Of a stretch of 64,000 nucleotides of DNA, positions 1 to 9,706 are shown one piece after another. Source of the DNA: Bacteroidia bacterium. GTDB taxonomy: Bacteria > Bacteroidota > Bacteroidia > B-17B0 > Aurantibacillaceae. How positions within the stretch are numbered: the stretch's first letter is position 1; each line of letters opens with the position of its first letter. A program made the position numbers and the translations under genes. Location of the stretch: NCBI GenBank assembly GCA_016787445.1, contig JAEUTQ010000082.1, positions 62,001-126,000 of the forward strand, given 5' to 3'. A model generated the notes under the pieces. It saw only the letters and a list, made by a program, of their open reading frames with translations, was not told the DNA's origin and made no database searches.

Positions 1-1035
1 TAAATTAATTGAATTACCATTTTTCTTTAATTCGATGGACACCTGAATAGCCGCTTCATGTGACCCGGCATGTTTGTAAGCATTTGTGATAAGTTCGTTT
101 AAGATTAAGCCACAAGGAATGGCATTACTTAATTCTAAATTAATATTTTCAGCATCTATTGCAACGTTTAGCTTCTTTGTGCCTCCTAATGAGTGCTTAA
201 TATCCTTTACTAAATCATTGATGTAATCTTTAAAATTTAAGCTCTCAAGGTTATTGCTATTATACATTTTTTGATGCACGAGAGCCATCGAATAAACCCT
301 GTTACGGCAATCATCCAGCGCTTCTTGAACTTCCTTGGAAGAAGACATGTCCTTTTTAAGATTAAGAAGACTTGTCACAATATTCATATTATTCTTAACT
401 CTATGATAGACTTCGGCTAATAATACTTCTTTCTCATTGAGCATGTTTTTAATTAATCGTTCCTGGCTCATCGATTCAGTAACAACAACAATAATAAAAG
501 CAATCGCAGTAATGAAACTTAAAATAATCATAAATATACTTAAGTCTTGAATCGTTTCTTTCGACAAGGGAGATTCAAACCAATGATACCTGTAGCTAAA
601 TACTATCACAACTGCACAAACAACAACTAGTGAGCTTAAAATGATCAAATGCTTCAATAATTCTCGCCGACCAAGTAACTGAATCATACTGATAATAACA
701 GGAAAGAAAAACAACAGAATAAATGAATCCTTTCCCATGTGTAAATTGAAGGCCGTTAAATAGAGATACCCTAAAATATAAAACCAGTAAACACCCCAAA
801 TTACATTTTTATACTTATTAAACACAAACACCATTGGTCCAATGGCAAGAACAATAAAACACTCAAGATTAAATTGCGGCAAACCGATTAAACTAAAAAA
901 GACTATTCCAATAATATTATTGACAAGGGCAATTATTGTAATAGCATTTAACTTACGCATTAAGTAAACTTCCCACGTTTGCAAGCCCGGCTTTACACCA
1001 ATGTTTACTATTTTATTTAAGTAAGCCTTAATCAT
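1..1035 (-). CDS. Membrane sensor histidine kinase, HisKA_2/HWE type (3' end cut by window edge)
   Basis: The frame is open from the ATG at 1035 to the window edge (345 codons). The first ~186 residues contain about six hydrophobic helices. The phosphoacceptor region follows, with the EVYHRVKNN motif (His near residue 211), and then an ATPase N-box, LILNELITNAYKHA, near residues 310-323. The rest of the ATPase domain lies outside the window. HisKA_2 kinases often have no large extracellular sensor and phosphorylate a separate regulator. The start overlaps the stop of the upstream ABC-F gene by one base (TAATG), so it is probably translated with it at the end of the operon. The signal sensed is unknown. 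The kinase assignment is firm. Confidence 0.9.
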   Translation of the reverse strand, partial: MIKAYLNKIVNIGVKPGLQTWEVYLMRKLNAITIIALVNNIIGIVFFSLIGLPQFNLECFIVLAIGPMVFVFNKYKNVIWGVYWFYILGYLYLTAFNLHMGKDSFILLFFFPVIISMIQLLGRRELLKHLIILSSLVVVCAVVIVFSYRYHWFESPLSKETIQDLSIFMIILSFITAIAFIIVVVTESMSQERLIKNMLNEKEVLLAEVYHRVKNNMNIVTSLLNLKKDMSSSKEVQEALDDCRNRVYSMALVHQKMYNSNNLESLNFKDYINDLVKDIKHSLGGTKKLNVAIDAENINLELSNAIPCGLILNELITNAYKHAGSHEAAIQVSIELKKNGNSINL

Positions 1036-2918
1036 TATGCCATTTTCTCTTGCAATTCAAGCCAGCGCATGGTTTTTCCTTCGAGAATCTCGTTATTAAC
1101 TTTTAAGTCATTGCTCAATTTCTGTAAAGCCTCGTATTCAGTGGTTGTACCCATGCTATTCTCTAAATCTTTCTTCCTTTTTTCTAACTCACCAATCTCC
1201 TTTTCGATTAATTCCAATTCTCTCTGTTCTTTATAACTTAATCGTTTCGCATCGGAAATTGGCTTGGTTTCAATTTCTTTTACAGGAACAGGTTCTACTT
1301 TTGGCAACTTACTTTCTTCTTTTTGTTCCTGTTTCCATTCGCGATATTCAGTATAATTACCCGGATAGTCTTTGATAACGCCATTTCCTTCAAACACAAA
1401 AACATGATCTACTAACTTATCAATAAAGTAACGGTCGTGTGAAACAATAAGCACGCAACCGCCAAAATCGGCCAAAAATTCCTCTAGCACTTGTAAAGTC
1501 ACAATATCCAAATCGTTGGTTGGCTCATCCAGAATTAAAAAATTCGGATTCTTTTGAAGTACGGTTAATAAATACAAGCGTCTTTTCTCCCCACCACTCA
1601 ATTTACTTACGTAATTATATTGCATGTCGGGAGGAAAATTAAACCTGGTCAATAATTGCGAAGCGGATAGTTGTGTTCCGTTAGCTAATGGAATAAAATC
1701 AGCAATATCGCGCACCACTTCAATCACACGTTTATCCTCACTTACCTTGATACCCGCTTGAGAGTAATATCCGAACACAACGGTTTCACCGGTTTGTACT
1801 TTCCCTGAATCAACTTGCTCTATTCCTTGAAGTATATTTAAAAAAGTACTCTTGCCTACTCCGTTCTTTCCTATAATTCCGATTTTCTCTCCTTTTTTAA
1901 AGGTATAGGTAAAAGGTTCAAGTATTTTTTTTGCACCGAATGATTTGGAAATTTTCACTAATTCCAGAATTTTAGAACCCAATCGTTCCATTTTAACGCT
2001 GAGTTCAACTTGCTTATCAATGCGCTTTTGTCTCGCTTTTTGCGCTACATCATCGAAGGCATCAACACGGGCTTTAGCTTTGGTTCCGCGCGCTTTAGGC
2101 ATTTTACGCACCCATTCCAATTCGCGGCGATATAAATTACGGGCTTTATCAATTTCAGCATTCAGCATTTGTTCTCGCTCTGCTTTTTTTACAACGAAAT
2201 ATTCGTAATTGCCTTTGTATTCAAAAAGCTTTCCGCCATCCAATTCAATAACCGTATTACAAACTTCATCTAAAAAGTAACGATCGTGGGTAACCAATAA
2301 AATACTGATTTGCTCTTTGGCTATATAATGCTCTAACCATTCTATCATGTCGATGTCCAAATGATTGGTTGGTTCATCCATAATAAGTAAATCCGGCTTG
2401 TTAATTAAAACCTGAGCAAGTGCCAAACGCTTTTTTTGTCCGCCACTAAGGGTTTTAATTTTCTGTTCCACATCATGTAATTCGAGACGGGAAAGAATTT
2501 CCTTTATTGTTTTCTCATAATCCCAGGCGTTCTGCTCATTCATGTCACGCAAAGCACTTTCCAGTAAATTTGCAGCGCTCGCGTGCCCCTCTTCCGATAG
2601 TTTCAATGCCTTCTCGTAATTTTTAATACAAGCAGTTAATTTATTATCGGTTGAAAAAACATGATCGATAATGCTCAACTCCTCATTCAAGACAATGTCC
2701 TGATCTAAAAACGACACTGTAATATCTTTTCTGAAAACAACATCACCAGAGTCGGCAATTTCTTTTCCCTTAAGAATTTTAAACAATGTGGATTTACCGC
2801 TTCCGTTTTTTGCAACGAGGGCTACTTTATCACCTTCATTGATGCCAAACGATATTTTTGTAAAAAGCACACGATCGCCATATGATTTTGAAAGGTTGTT
2901 AACGGAGAGCAAGTTCAT
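1035..2918 (-). CDS. uup: ABC-F family ATPase, Uup-like
   Basis: This is a soluble protein of 627 residues with two ABC cassettes and no membrane segment, the ABC-F layout. Such proteins act on ribosomes or on branched DNA rather than in transport. Visible motifs are Walker A near residues 36-44 (KNGSGKST), signature LSGGQKKRLA, Walker B LLIMDEPTNHLD, then a second set with GKNGVGKST, LSGGEKRRL and FLILDEPTNDLD. The first Walker A has Ala where the leading Gly usually stands. The C-terminal ~90 residues are a charged coiled coil, as in Uup. It lies 9 nt after cdaA in a minus-strand operon. ABC-F is certain; Uup rather than another subfamily is inferred from the C-terminal coiled coil. Confidence 0.88.
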   Translation of the reverse strand: MNLLSVNNLSKSYGDRVLFTKISFGINEGDKVALVAKNGSGKSTLFKILKGKEIADSGDVVFRKDITVSFLDQDIVLNEELSIIDHVFSTDNKLTACIKNYEKALKLSEEGHASAANLLESALRDMNEQNAWDYEKTIKEILSRLELHDVEQKIKTLSGGQKKRLALAQVLINKPDLLIMDEPTNHLDIDMIEWLEHYIAKEQISILLVTHDRYFLDEVCNTVIELDGGKLFEYKGNYEYFVVKKAEREQMLNAEIDKARNLYRRELEWVRKMPKARGTKAKARVDAFDDVAQKARQKRIDKQVELSVKMERLGSKILELVKISKSFGAKKILEPFTYTFKKGEKIGIIGKNGVGKSTFLNILQGIEQVDSGKVQTGETVVFGYYSQAGIKVSEDKRVIEVVRDIADFIPLANGTQLSASQLLTRFNFPPDMQYNYVSKLSGGEKRRLYLLTVLQKNPNFLILDEPTNDLDIVTLQVLEEFLADFGGCVLIVSHDRYFIDKLVDHVFVFEGNGVIKDYPGNYTEYREWKQEQKEESKLPKVEPVPVKEIETKPISDAKRLSYKEQRELELIEKEIGELEKRKKDLENSMGTTTEYEALQKLSNDLKVNNEILEGKTMRWLELQEKMA

Positions 2919-2927
2919 AAGGCAGAG

Positions 2928-3728
2928 TTATCTAATATTTTTTTCGAGTAAGAATCTTAATTTTTCACGGGTTAAACCGGCATTAATTTCACCATGAGTA
3001 GTTAACGAAACAGCACCCGTTTGTTCGGAAACGCTGATAGCAATCGCATCCGTTGTTTCGGTAATACCAACAGCTGCACGATGGCGCATGCCATAATTAG
3101 CCGGGAAATTTTCTTTTTCTGTAACAGGCAATACACAACGGGCTGCTACAATTCTGTTGTTTATGATGATGACAGCGCCGTCGTGAAGCGGTGAGTTTTT
3201 AAAGAAAATATTCTCGAGCATACGTGAGGTTAAAGCGGAATCCACCTTTTCGCCGGAATTAATGTAAAACTTTAAATCAGATTTTCGGGAAATAATAATT
3301 AAAGCGCCGGTTTTGGTTTCACTCATATTAAAACAGGCTGTAATTAATTCATCCACGTCTAATTCAATTCCTTCTTCTGCCTTATTAATGTTAAACTTTA
3401 GAATATTCCTCCAATTCCTGCTTCTGATAAACTCATTGGAACCAATGTATAACAAAAATTTCCTTATCTCCTGTTGAAACACAACCATGATGGCAATAAC
3501 GCCTACATTGACAAATTTTCCCATTAAGGAACTAAGTAATTTCAATTCAAAAGCCTTTGTAACAATCCACACCACATAGATTAGGGCCAATCCTATAAAA
3601 ATATTTACGGCGGATGTGCCCTTCACCATATTATAAAGCAAATACAATATGATGGCTACTAAAAGTATATCGATGGCATCGGTGATGCCGAAATGAATAA
3701 ATAAAATATAAAGCTTAGTTAAATGCAT
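2928..3728 (-). CDS. cdaA: Diadenylate cyclase CdaA (c-di-AMP synthase)
   Basis: The enzyme condenses two ATP into the second messenger c-di-AMP. The 266-residue protein has about three N-terminal membrane helices (residues ~18-85) and then a DisA_N cyclase domain. Both catalytic signatures are present: DGA at 183-185 (PLHDGAVI) and RHR at 215-217 (GMRHRAAVG). Length and order match the CdaA class rather than DisA. It begins 3 nt after ppx and is followed 9 nt later by the ABC-F gene, so it is co-transcribed with polyphosphate genes. c-di-AMP commonly controls potassium and osmotic balance; a link with polyphosphate here is inferred only from the operon. Confidence 0.95.
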   Translation of the reverse strand: MHLTKLYILFIHFGITDAIDILLVAIILYLLYNMVKGTSAVNIFIGLALIYVVWIVTKAFELKLLSSLMGKFVNVGVIAIMVVFQQEIRKFLLYIGSNEFIRSRNWRNILKFNINKAEEGIELDVDELITACFNMSETKTGALIIISRKSDLKFYINSGEKVDSALTSRMLENIFFKNSPLHDGAVIIINNRIVAARCVLPVTEKENFPANYGMRHRAAVGITETTDAIAISVSEQTGAVSLTTHGEINAGLTREKLRFLLEKNIR

Positions 3729-3731
3729 ACC

Positions 3732-4619
3732 TTATTTACTCTTCTTTTTATAGTTATCATACATATCATGTACAATTCCATCCGATAAACCAATTTGAGG
3801 AACGAATACTTTTTCGATATCTGCTGTTTTCATCACCGTTAAGAAAATTTTAGCAGCGGGAATAATTACATCGGCGCGATCGGGCTTAAGGCCTAATCTT
3901 TCAACACGTTCTTCATACGTGTATGAATTAAGCATGTCATATAAGTCTTTGAGTTTATCGTAATTCAGATGCTTAGTTTCCTTTTTGTTGATCATTTTAA
4001 ACATCTTATTGATATTTCCGCCGGAGCCAATCGCATATAACGGATGAATACCAACTGTGCTTCGCTTCAACCAAGCCTTCATTTCCTCCCACTCCTCTTT
4101 ATTTACTTTATCCAACAACATCCTTACTGTACCAATGTTAAAAGATTTGGCAGCTATTACTTTTTGATTGAAATACAATGTGAGCTCTGTACTTCCACCA
4201 CCCACGTCAATGTATAAATAGGCAAACTTAGGATTTAATATTTGTTCGATATGATTGGAGAATACCAATGCCGCTTCCAGTTTACCATCAATAATCTCCA
4301 CATTAAGTCCTGATTCTTGTTTAGCTCGCGTTATAATTTCTTGTCCGTTTGCAGCATCACGCATGGCACTCGTCGCAACGGCTCTTACACCATCTACTTG
4401 ATATGCCTTTATTAATTCGTTAAAACCCTTTAATGAGGTGATTAAACGTTCTTCTTTTGCGGAGGAAATTTTTCCTTTTAAAAACACATCCTCCCCTAAA
4501 CGAATAGGCATGCGGATTAATTCTTCTTTGTGGAAATGAGGCTTACCTTCCAGCTCATACACCCTGCAAAACAAGAGTCGAATAGCGTTACTTCCAATAT
4601 CTACTGCTGCAAAAACCAT
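3732..4619 (-). CDS. ppx: Exopolyphosphatase, Ppx/GppA family
   Basis: This 295-residue protein of the ASKHA (actin-like ATPase) superfamily removes terminal phosphates from polyphosphate, or hydrolyses pppGpp in the GppA branch. The N-terminal phosphate loop is AAVDIGSNAIRLLF and the second is YIDVGGGSTEL. Only the two ASKHA subdomains are present; the C-terminal HD-like extension of E. coli Ppx is missing, which is usual for short family members. The ATG overlaps the ppk stop by one base (TAATG), indicating translational coupling. Polyphosphate as substrate is favoured by the adjacent ppk. Confidence 0.9.
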   Translation of the reverse strand: MVFAAVDIGSNAIRLLFCRVYELEGKPHFHKEELIRMPIRLGEDVFLKGKISSAKEERLITSLKGFNELIKAYQVDGVRAVATSAMRDAANGQEIITRAKQESGLNVEIIDGKLEAALVFSNHIEQILNPKFAYLYIDVGGGSTELTLYFNQKVIAAKSFNIGTVRMLLDKVNKEEWEEMKAWLKRSTVGIHPLYAIGSGGNINKMFKMINKKETKHLNYDKLKDLYDMLNSYTYEERVERLGLKPDRADVIIPAAKIFLTVMKTADIEKVFVPQIGLSDGIVHDMYDNYKKKSK

Positions 4620-6724
4620 TATTTAATTTTACTGAGTTCTAATTTCGATTTACTATATATTTTATTCGTTTCTTTTATATAATCATACACTTCATCCTGT
4701 ACTCTGATTTTACGCTCGCCTGGCTGCGGTTTCTTATAAACGTTCTCCTGAAACGGATCCAAAATTCTCACTTTGGTATTACCTGCTAACTGAATATTAA
4801 TAATATCCTTAATCTGCTTTCTTATTTCCTTATCATAAATAGGTACGGCCACTTCACTTCTGCTATCCAAATTACGACTCATCCAATCAGCTGATGTGAG
4901 ATACATTTTCTCTTCACCGCCATTGTGAAAAATAAAAACACGGGCGTGTTCTAGGTATTTATCCACGATACTATTAGCCACAATGTTTTTACTGTAACCT
5001 TCAATACCGGTAACAAGAGAGCAAGCGCCACGTACAATGAGTTGAACCGGAACACCGGCATTGGAGGCTTCATATAATTTCACAATCATTTCACGGTCAA
5101 CCAAGCTATTCATTTTTAAAATAATGCCTGATTTTTTTCCTGCTTTAGCATTGGCAATTTCCTTGTTTATCAAGGATACAAATGTTTTACGCATGTAAAA
5201 TGGCGCTACAGCTAAATGCTTAAATTGTCCAACTTTAAAATTATCAACGTAAAAATCAAAAACCTTATTTACTTCATCGGTAATTAATTTATTGGCTGTA
5301 AGTAGTGAGAAATCGGTATATATTCTTGCTGTTTTTTCATTGAAGTTACCTGTACCAATATGCGCCACTTTTACTTCTTTACCTTTAATTCGTGAGGTAA
5401 TTAAAAATAGCTTAGAATGTACTTTTAATCCGGTTACCCCGTAAATAACATGCGCTCCCTCCTCTTGGAGTTTATTAGCCCAATAGATATTATTCTCCTC
5501 ATCAAAACGTGCTTGTAATTCAACCAACACCACAACCTTCTTTCCGTTCTTTATGGCGTTAATGAGTGCGTTGGCAATTTTGGAAGAATCTGCTACACGA
5601 TATAAAGTAATTTTAATCGATTCAACGCGTGGGTCAATAGACGCTTCCCTCAATAAATTTATAATGTGGTTAAATGTATGGTATGGATAATGCAATAAAA
5701 GATCTTTATGAAATATGGTATCCAGAATTGTTTTATTGGTGTTCTGCAACAATCCATGCTCTAAAGGCGGTTGATGCTTGTAAATTAATTTCTTTTCGCC
5801 GAGGGTTGGGAAATTGATGAAGTCTTTAAAGTTATGGTATCGTCCGCCCGGAATAGCATTATCTTTTTTATCCATTCCAAGTTTCTTCATAATGAACGAA
5901 AGCATATCGTTAGGCATCGCCGCATCGTACACAAAGCGAACCGGCAATCCCTTTTTTCTATCCTTAATACCTTTGGATATTTTTTCGAGCATGCTTTTAC
6001 TTACATCATTATCAATATCGAGTTCGGCATCGCGCGTTAATTTTATATTGTATGATTCAACTGATCTGAAACCGAATACTTCAAAAATTTCATTTACGCA
6101 ATAACGAATAATATCATCTAAAAGAATAATGTATTTCTTGTCGTCTTCTGTTGGTAATACGACAAATCGATTAAGAATTTTAGAAGGAATCTCGATAAGG
6201 GCAAATTTGTTCTTTTTCTTTTCGGCAATGGAAATCAGCTTCACGAACAAGTAGCCCGACTTATCTTTCATATACGGAAAACTCTTGGTATCATCCACCA
6301 TGATGGGAAACAAAGCAGGCAATACATCCGAATGAAAATAATTTTTTATATAGGCAATTTGATTTTCATTTAACTGACGTTCGTTTATCATGAAAATATT
6401 ATTGTCGGCCAATTCTTTTAAAATCTCCGTATAAATTTCCTCAAAACGATTTTGTTGTTCAATTACTTTTCGTTGAAGTTTTGGCAATAGCTCCTTAGGA
6501 TCTTCTCCATACAAGGAAACTGCCTTGCGCCCTAACTTACTTAAACGTCTAACGGTGGCTACCCTTACCCTATAAAATTCATCACGATTATTGCTGAAAA
6601 TGCCAAGAAATTTAATTCTCTCAATCAGCGGTGTGGTTTTATCGGCGGCCTCTTGCAAAACTCTTTCATTAAATGAAAGCCAGCTGATTTCACGGTTTAT
6701 ATATGGGAAGCTCTTTTTTGCCAT
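4619..6724 (-). CDS. ppk: Polyphosphate kinase 1
   Basis: PPK1 reversibly transfers the ATP gamma-phosphate onto inorganic polyphosphate through a phosphohistidine. The 701-residue length fits the family. The N-terminal domain opens with INREISWLSFNERVL. The two C-terminal phospholipase-D-like domains hold the expected histidines, one in GLKVHSKLFLI and one in EHARVFIFHNGG. The gene starts 3 nt after the SixA-like gene and overlaps ppx by one base. Synthesis and breakdown of polyphosphate are thus encoded in one transcript. Identification is firm. Confidence 0.96.
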   Translation of the reverse strand: MAKKSFPYINREISWLSFNERVLQEAADKTTPLIERIKFLGIFSNNRDEFYRVRVATVRRLSKLGRKAVSLYGEDPKELLPKLQRKVIEQQNRFEEIYTEILKELADNNIFMINERQLNENQIAYIKNYFHSDVLPALFPIMVDDTKSFPYMKDKSGYLFVKLISIAEKKKNKFALIEIPSKILNRFVVLPTEDDKKYIILLDDIIRYCVNEIFEVFGFRSVESYNIKLTRDAELDIDNDVSKSMLEKISKGIKDRKKGLPVRFVYDAAMPNDMLSFIMKKLGMDKKDNAIPGGRYHNFKDFINFPTLGEKKLIYKHQPPLEHGLLQNTNKTILDTIFHKDLLLHYPYHTFNHIINLLREASIDPRVESIKITLYRVADSSKIANALINAIKNGKKVVVLVELQARFDEENNIYWANKLQEEGAHVIYGVTGLKVHSKLFLITSRIKGKEVKVAHIGTGNFNEKTARIYTDFSLLTANKLITDEVNKVFDFYVDNFKVGQFKHLAVAPFYMRKTFVSLINKEIANAKAGKKSGIILKMNSLVDREMIVKLYEASNAGVPVQLIVRGACSLVTGIEGYSKNIVANSIVDKYLEHARVFIFHNGGEEKMYLTSADWMSRNLDSRSEVAVPIYDKEIRKQIKDIINIQLAGNTKVRILDPFQENVYKKPQPGERKIRVQDEVYDYIKETNKIYSKSKLELSKIK

Positions 6725-6727
6725 AAA

Positions 6728-7228
6728 TTATTTAAAACTTTTCGGGAATTTATTTAACAACAGTTGCCCATGCTTTTTATCTGCCACTTCCTTCCAGTTT
6801 TCATATGGGAAACCAATTTTTATAATTCCGCAGGTTGGTACGTTTTCAAATAACAAATCTTTATTCAGTTCATTCGTCAGATTTGTAATTGCCGGATTAT
6901 GTCCGAATAACATAACGCGGTTGTATTTTTTATCGAGTTTAGAAATAACTTCCAAATAATCTTGCATGGTGCTTTCGTACAAATCGCCGCTCACCATGAC
7001 CTGAGCCTCCGGTATACCAAAAGTTCTGGCGAAAATAAAAGCCGTGTTAATGGCGCGCGTTGCGGGACTGCTTAGTAATAAATCAGGTAAAGTAAATTCA
7101 CTTTTATACCATTGACTTAACTGATAGGCATCTGCGTATCCTCTGTCGTTCAAATGACGGTCGATATCTTTAATCGCTTCATTCGCCCAATCCGACTTAG
7201 CATGGCGTATTAAAATCAGTTCCTTCAT
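6728..7228 (-). CDS. SixA-like histidine phosphatase
   Basis: This 166-residue protein of the histidine phosphatase (phosphoglycerate mutase-like) superfamily has the RH motif at the N-terminus (LILIRHAKSDW) and the second catalytic His in MLFGHNPAITNL. The small single-domain size and the LIRHAKS motif are typical of SixA, which dephosphorylates phosphohistidine on signalling proteins. It is the first gene of the minus-strand operon. Its substrate cannot be read from sequence. PPK1 itself works through a phosphohistidine, so the placement invites attention. Confidence 0.85.
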   Translation of the reverse strand: MKELILIRHAKSDWANEAIKDIDRHLNDRGYADAYQLSQWYKSEFTLPDLLLSSPATRAINTAFIFARTFGIPEAQVMVSGDLYESTMQDYLEVISKLDKKYNRVMLFGHNPAITNLTNELNKDLLFENVPTCGIIKIGFPYENWKEVADKKHGQLLLNKFPKSFK

Positions 7229-7332
7229 TTCCTCAATATTTTAATGTTATAATTAAGCCTGTTAATTGTTTATAAATATGCGAATTTGTATGTTCTAAAA
7301 GCTCTAAATTTACATAAAAGCTGCGGCAAATT

Positions 7333-8520
7333 ATGAGCAATAAATCAACAATAAAGTGTCCGAACTGTCAGCACGAATTTGAAGCGACCGATGCTTTCAG
7401 AGATGAAGTGCAAAGAGAGCTGAACACAAAAGCAAAGGAATGGCAGGCTAAGAAGGAAGAAGAATACAAAAAGAAGGAGGATTTGTTCCAGCAACAAATG
7501 ACGGAAGCTTTAAGTAAACAAAAACTTAACATTGAAGAATCCATAAAGAAATCGGTTGCCGACGAATATGAGAACAAGCTGAAATTATTAGCCGATTCTA
7601 ATCTGAAAAACGAAGAAAAACTGAAGGAAGCCCGTCAAAAAGAGCTGGAATTTCTCAAGAAAGAACAAGAATTAAAAAACAAGGAGGCCGAGCTCGATAT
7701 ACAGTTACAAAAGAAATTAAATGAGGAAAGAACAAATCTTCTTACTTTAATTCAGAAACAAGAACAAGAACGAAATTCCCTAAAGTTTAAAGAGTTTGAA
7801 AAACAAATAGAAGATCAGAAAAAACTGATTGACGAAATGAAACGAAAAGCCGAGCAAGGCAGCATGCAACGTCAAGGGGAAGTTCAAGAGTTAGCCTTGG
7901 AGGAAATGCTGAAATCAACGTTTCCATTTGACAGAATTGAAGAGGTTGGAAAAGGAATTAAAGGTGCCGATTGTATGCAATTTGTGCGAGATCATTCGGG
8001 TCGTGAATGCGGAAAAATCATTTATGAAAGTAAACGTACCAAAGCTTTCACAAACGAATGGATTGAAAAACTTAAAAATGATATGCGGGCACAAAACGCC
8101 GATATTGCGGTAATTGTGACTGAAACCATGCCTAAAGACATGGATAATTTCGGAATGAAAGACGGTGTTTGGATATGTAATTACAATGAAATTAAATCCT
8201 TGGCATTTGTGCTTCGTGACGGACTAATAAAAATTAATAATGCTTTGGTAAGTCAGGATAACAAAGGCGATAAAATGCAAATGCTCTATGATTTTTTAAC
8301 CGGCAATGAATTTAAGCAGCAGATTGAAGCCATTGTGGAAGGATTCAGTGCTTTAAAAGAAGGAATTGGGAAAGAAAGAATTCAGATGGAGAAATTGTGG
8401 AAAGAAAGAGAAAAACAATTGGAAAAAGTGCTTCTGAATACCTCACATTTTTACGGTTCGGTAAAAGGAATTGCCGGCAATGCCATTGGCGACATTAAAA
8501 CTTTAGAATTAGGAGAATAA
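7333..8520 (+). CDS. DUF2130 domain protein
   Basis: This 395-residue cytosolic protein starts with a zinc-ribbon-like half motif (KCPNCQHEF), followed by a long charged coiled coil (residues ~30-175) and a globular C-terminal domain with the DUF2130 look (ADCMQFVRDH, YESKRTKAF, NADIAVIVTE). The DUF2130 core resembles restriction-endonuclease-like folds in some analyses, but its biological role is not established. It is the first gene of a plus-strand run (8522, 8915, 9706) and is divergent from the polyphosphate operon across a 104-nt gap. The family call is good; the function is open. Confidence 0.85.
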   Translation: MSNKSTIKCPNCQHEFEATDAFRDEVQRELNTKAKEWQAKKEEEYKKKEDLFQQQMTEALSKQKLNIEESIKKSVADEYENKLKLLADSNLKNEEKLKEARQKELEFLKKEQELKNKEAELDIQLQKKLNEERTNLLTLIQKQEQERNSLKFKEFEKQIEDQKKLIDEMKRKAEQGSMQRQGEVQELALEEMLKSTFPFDRIEEVGKGIKGADCMQFVRDHSGRECGKIIYESKRTKAFTNEWIEKLKNDMRAQNADIAVIVTETMPKDMDNFGMKDGVWICNYNEIKSLAFVLRDGLIKINNALVSQDNKGDKMQMLYDFLTGNEFKQQIEAIVEGFSALKEGIGKERIQMEKLWKEREKQLEKVLLNTSHFYGSVKGIAGNAIGDIKTLELGE

Positions 8521-8521
8521 C

Positions 8522-8911
8522 ATGCGTGTGCCTGAATATGCAACAGAAGTAAAAAAGTATTTTACCTGGATGGGCGAAGATGGTATTTGCTGTACCAAGG
8601 TAAAGGAAGGCTCTGAAATAGTATTGGAAGACGCCCTGGAAAACACGTCAGTTGTTACCTCCTTTTATAAGGACAAAAAATTTCCCATTATGATTGATGC
8701 CAGAGGTATCAAATCCATGTCACGTGAAGCGAGAAATCACTTTTCGGCAAGAGGACGTGATTCTAAAACAAATTCATTCGGAATCATTGTAAAATCTCCT
8801 ATAAGTCGTGTAGTTGGCAACTTTTTCTTAGGAATTAGTAAGCCATCTGTTCCAACAAAACTTTTCGAAACTGAAGATGAGGCTAAAGCCTGGCTCAAAA
8901 ACTTCATTTAA
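8522..8911 (+). CDS. Small STAS-like protein (SpoIIAA-type fold)
   Basis: This 129-residue soluble protein has a KFPIMIDARGIKSMSREAR segment followed by an SFGIIVKSPISRVVGNFF segment. The pattern resembles STAS/SpoIIAA-like proteins that Bacteroidota encode beside histidine kinases. It starts one nt after the DUF2130 stop and is followed 3 nt later by a histidine kinase, so it is very likely part of the signalling operon, perhaps as an anti-anti-sigma-like partner or localisation factor. No catalytic motif was seen. The family assignment is moderate. Confidence 0.65.
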   Translation: MRVPEYATEVKKYFTWMGEDGICCTKVKEGSEIVLEDALENTSVVTSFYKDKKFPIMIDARGIKSMSREARNHFSARGRDSKTNSFGIIVKSPISRVVGNFFLGISKPSVPTKLFETEDEAKAWLKNFI

Positions 8912-8914
8912 CTA

Positions 8915-9706
8915 ATGCCGAATAAAATAGATACAAAATTTTCCAACAACAACAGAGTTAATGAAATCCTGGAGGTTATTTATGCTTTCGCGCGTCTGGA
9001 TTTTAATAAAAAGGTTGCTATTAGCGGGGATGATGATGCCTTAGATGGAATTGGAACCGGTGTAAATATGTTAGGGGAAGAATTGAATCATTCGTCGGTA
9101 ACCTTACGCGAAAAAGAACAACTTTTAAAAGAGATTCATCATCGCGTAAAAAACAATCTTCAAATAGTATCCAGCTTATTGAGTCTGCAATCAGAAAGTG
9201 TTGAGGATGCGCGGTATTTAAACATGATCCGTGAGAGTAAAAACAGAATTAACTCCATGGCCTTAGTACACGAAATGCTATATAAGTCGAAAGACTTAAA
9301 CAAAGTGGAATTGAAAGAATATATTCAAAGGCTTTCACAAAGTTTAGTTTCATCCTTTTCAACGGAAAGAGATAACGTGGCTATGCAACTAACAGTTGGC
9401 GAGAATATATTTTTGGAAATTGACAAAATGATTCCTGTTGGATTAATATTAAATGAATTAATTAGTAACAGTTTCAAATACGCATTTACTACGCCAGAAA
9501 AGAACGAAATTAAAATATTTCTTATCAGAGCAGGTGATTTGCTAAAATTAGAAGTAAGCGACAACGGTAAAGGGATTGATGAAGCTAAAGGAAAATCCAC
9601 AAGCTTGGGCTTGCAATTAATCCGAATGTTGAGTGAACAATTAAATGGAACTTGTATCTTTAGAAATGATAATGGTGCTAAATTTGAATTAATTTTCCCG
9701 CTATAA
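8915..9706 (+). CDS. Cytosolic histidine kinase, HisKA_2/HWE type
   Basis: This 263-residue kinase has no membrane helix. A short N-terminal region (~65 residues) precedes the phosphoacceptor motif [14 protein letters not shown] (His ~76). An ATPase domain follows with N-box [14 protein letters not shown] and G-box VSDNGKGID, and closes with [10 protein letters not shown]. The stop overlaps the ATG of the response regulator by one base, so the pair is translationally coupled and presumably cognate. The N-terminal part is too small for a standard sensor domain, so the input may come from the adjacent STAS-like protein; that is inference. Confidence 0.93.
   Translation: MPNKIDTKFSNNNRVNEILEVIYAFARLDFNKKVAISGDDDALDGIGTGVNMLGEELNHSSVTLREKEQLLKEIHHRVKNNLQIVSSLLSLQSESVEDARYLNMIRESKNRINSMALVHEMLYKSKDLNKVELKEYIQRLSQSLVSSFSTERDNVAMQLTVGENIFLEIDKMIPVGLILNELISNSFKYAFTTPEKNEIKIFLIRAGDLLKLEVSDNGKGIDEAKGKSTSLGLQLIRMLSEQLNGTCIFRNDNGAKFELIFPL

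Noticed and set aside
1145-1375. Small plus-strand ORFs inside the ABC-F gene
   Set aside because: They are shadows of a strongly supported minus-strand gene, without start context or family signal.
6591-6959. 122-codon plus-strand ORF across ppk and the SixA-like gene
   Set aside because: It overlaps two well supported genes on the other strand and has no family features.
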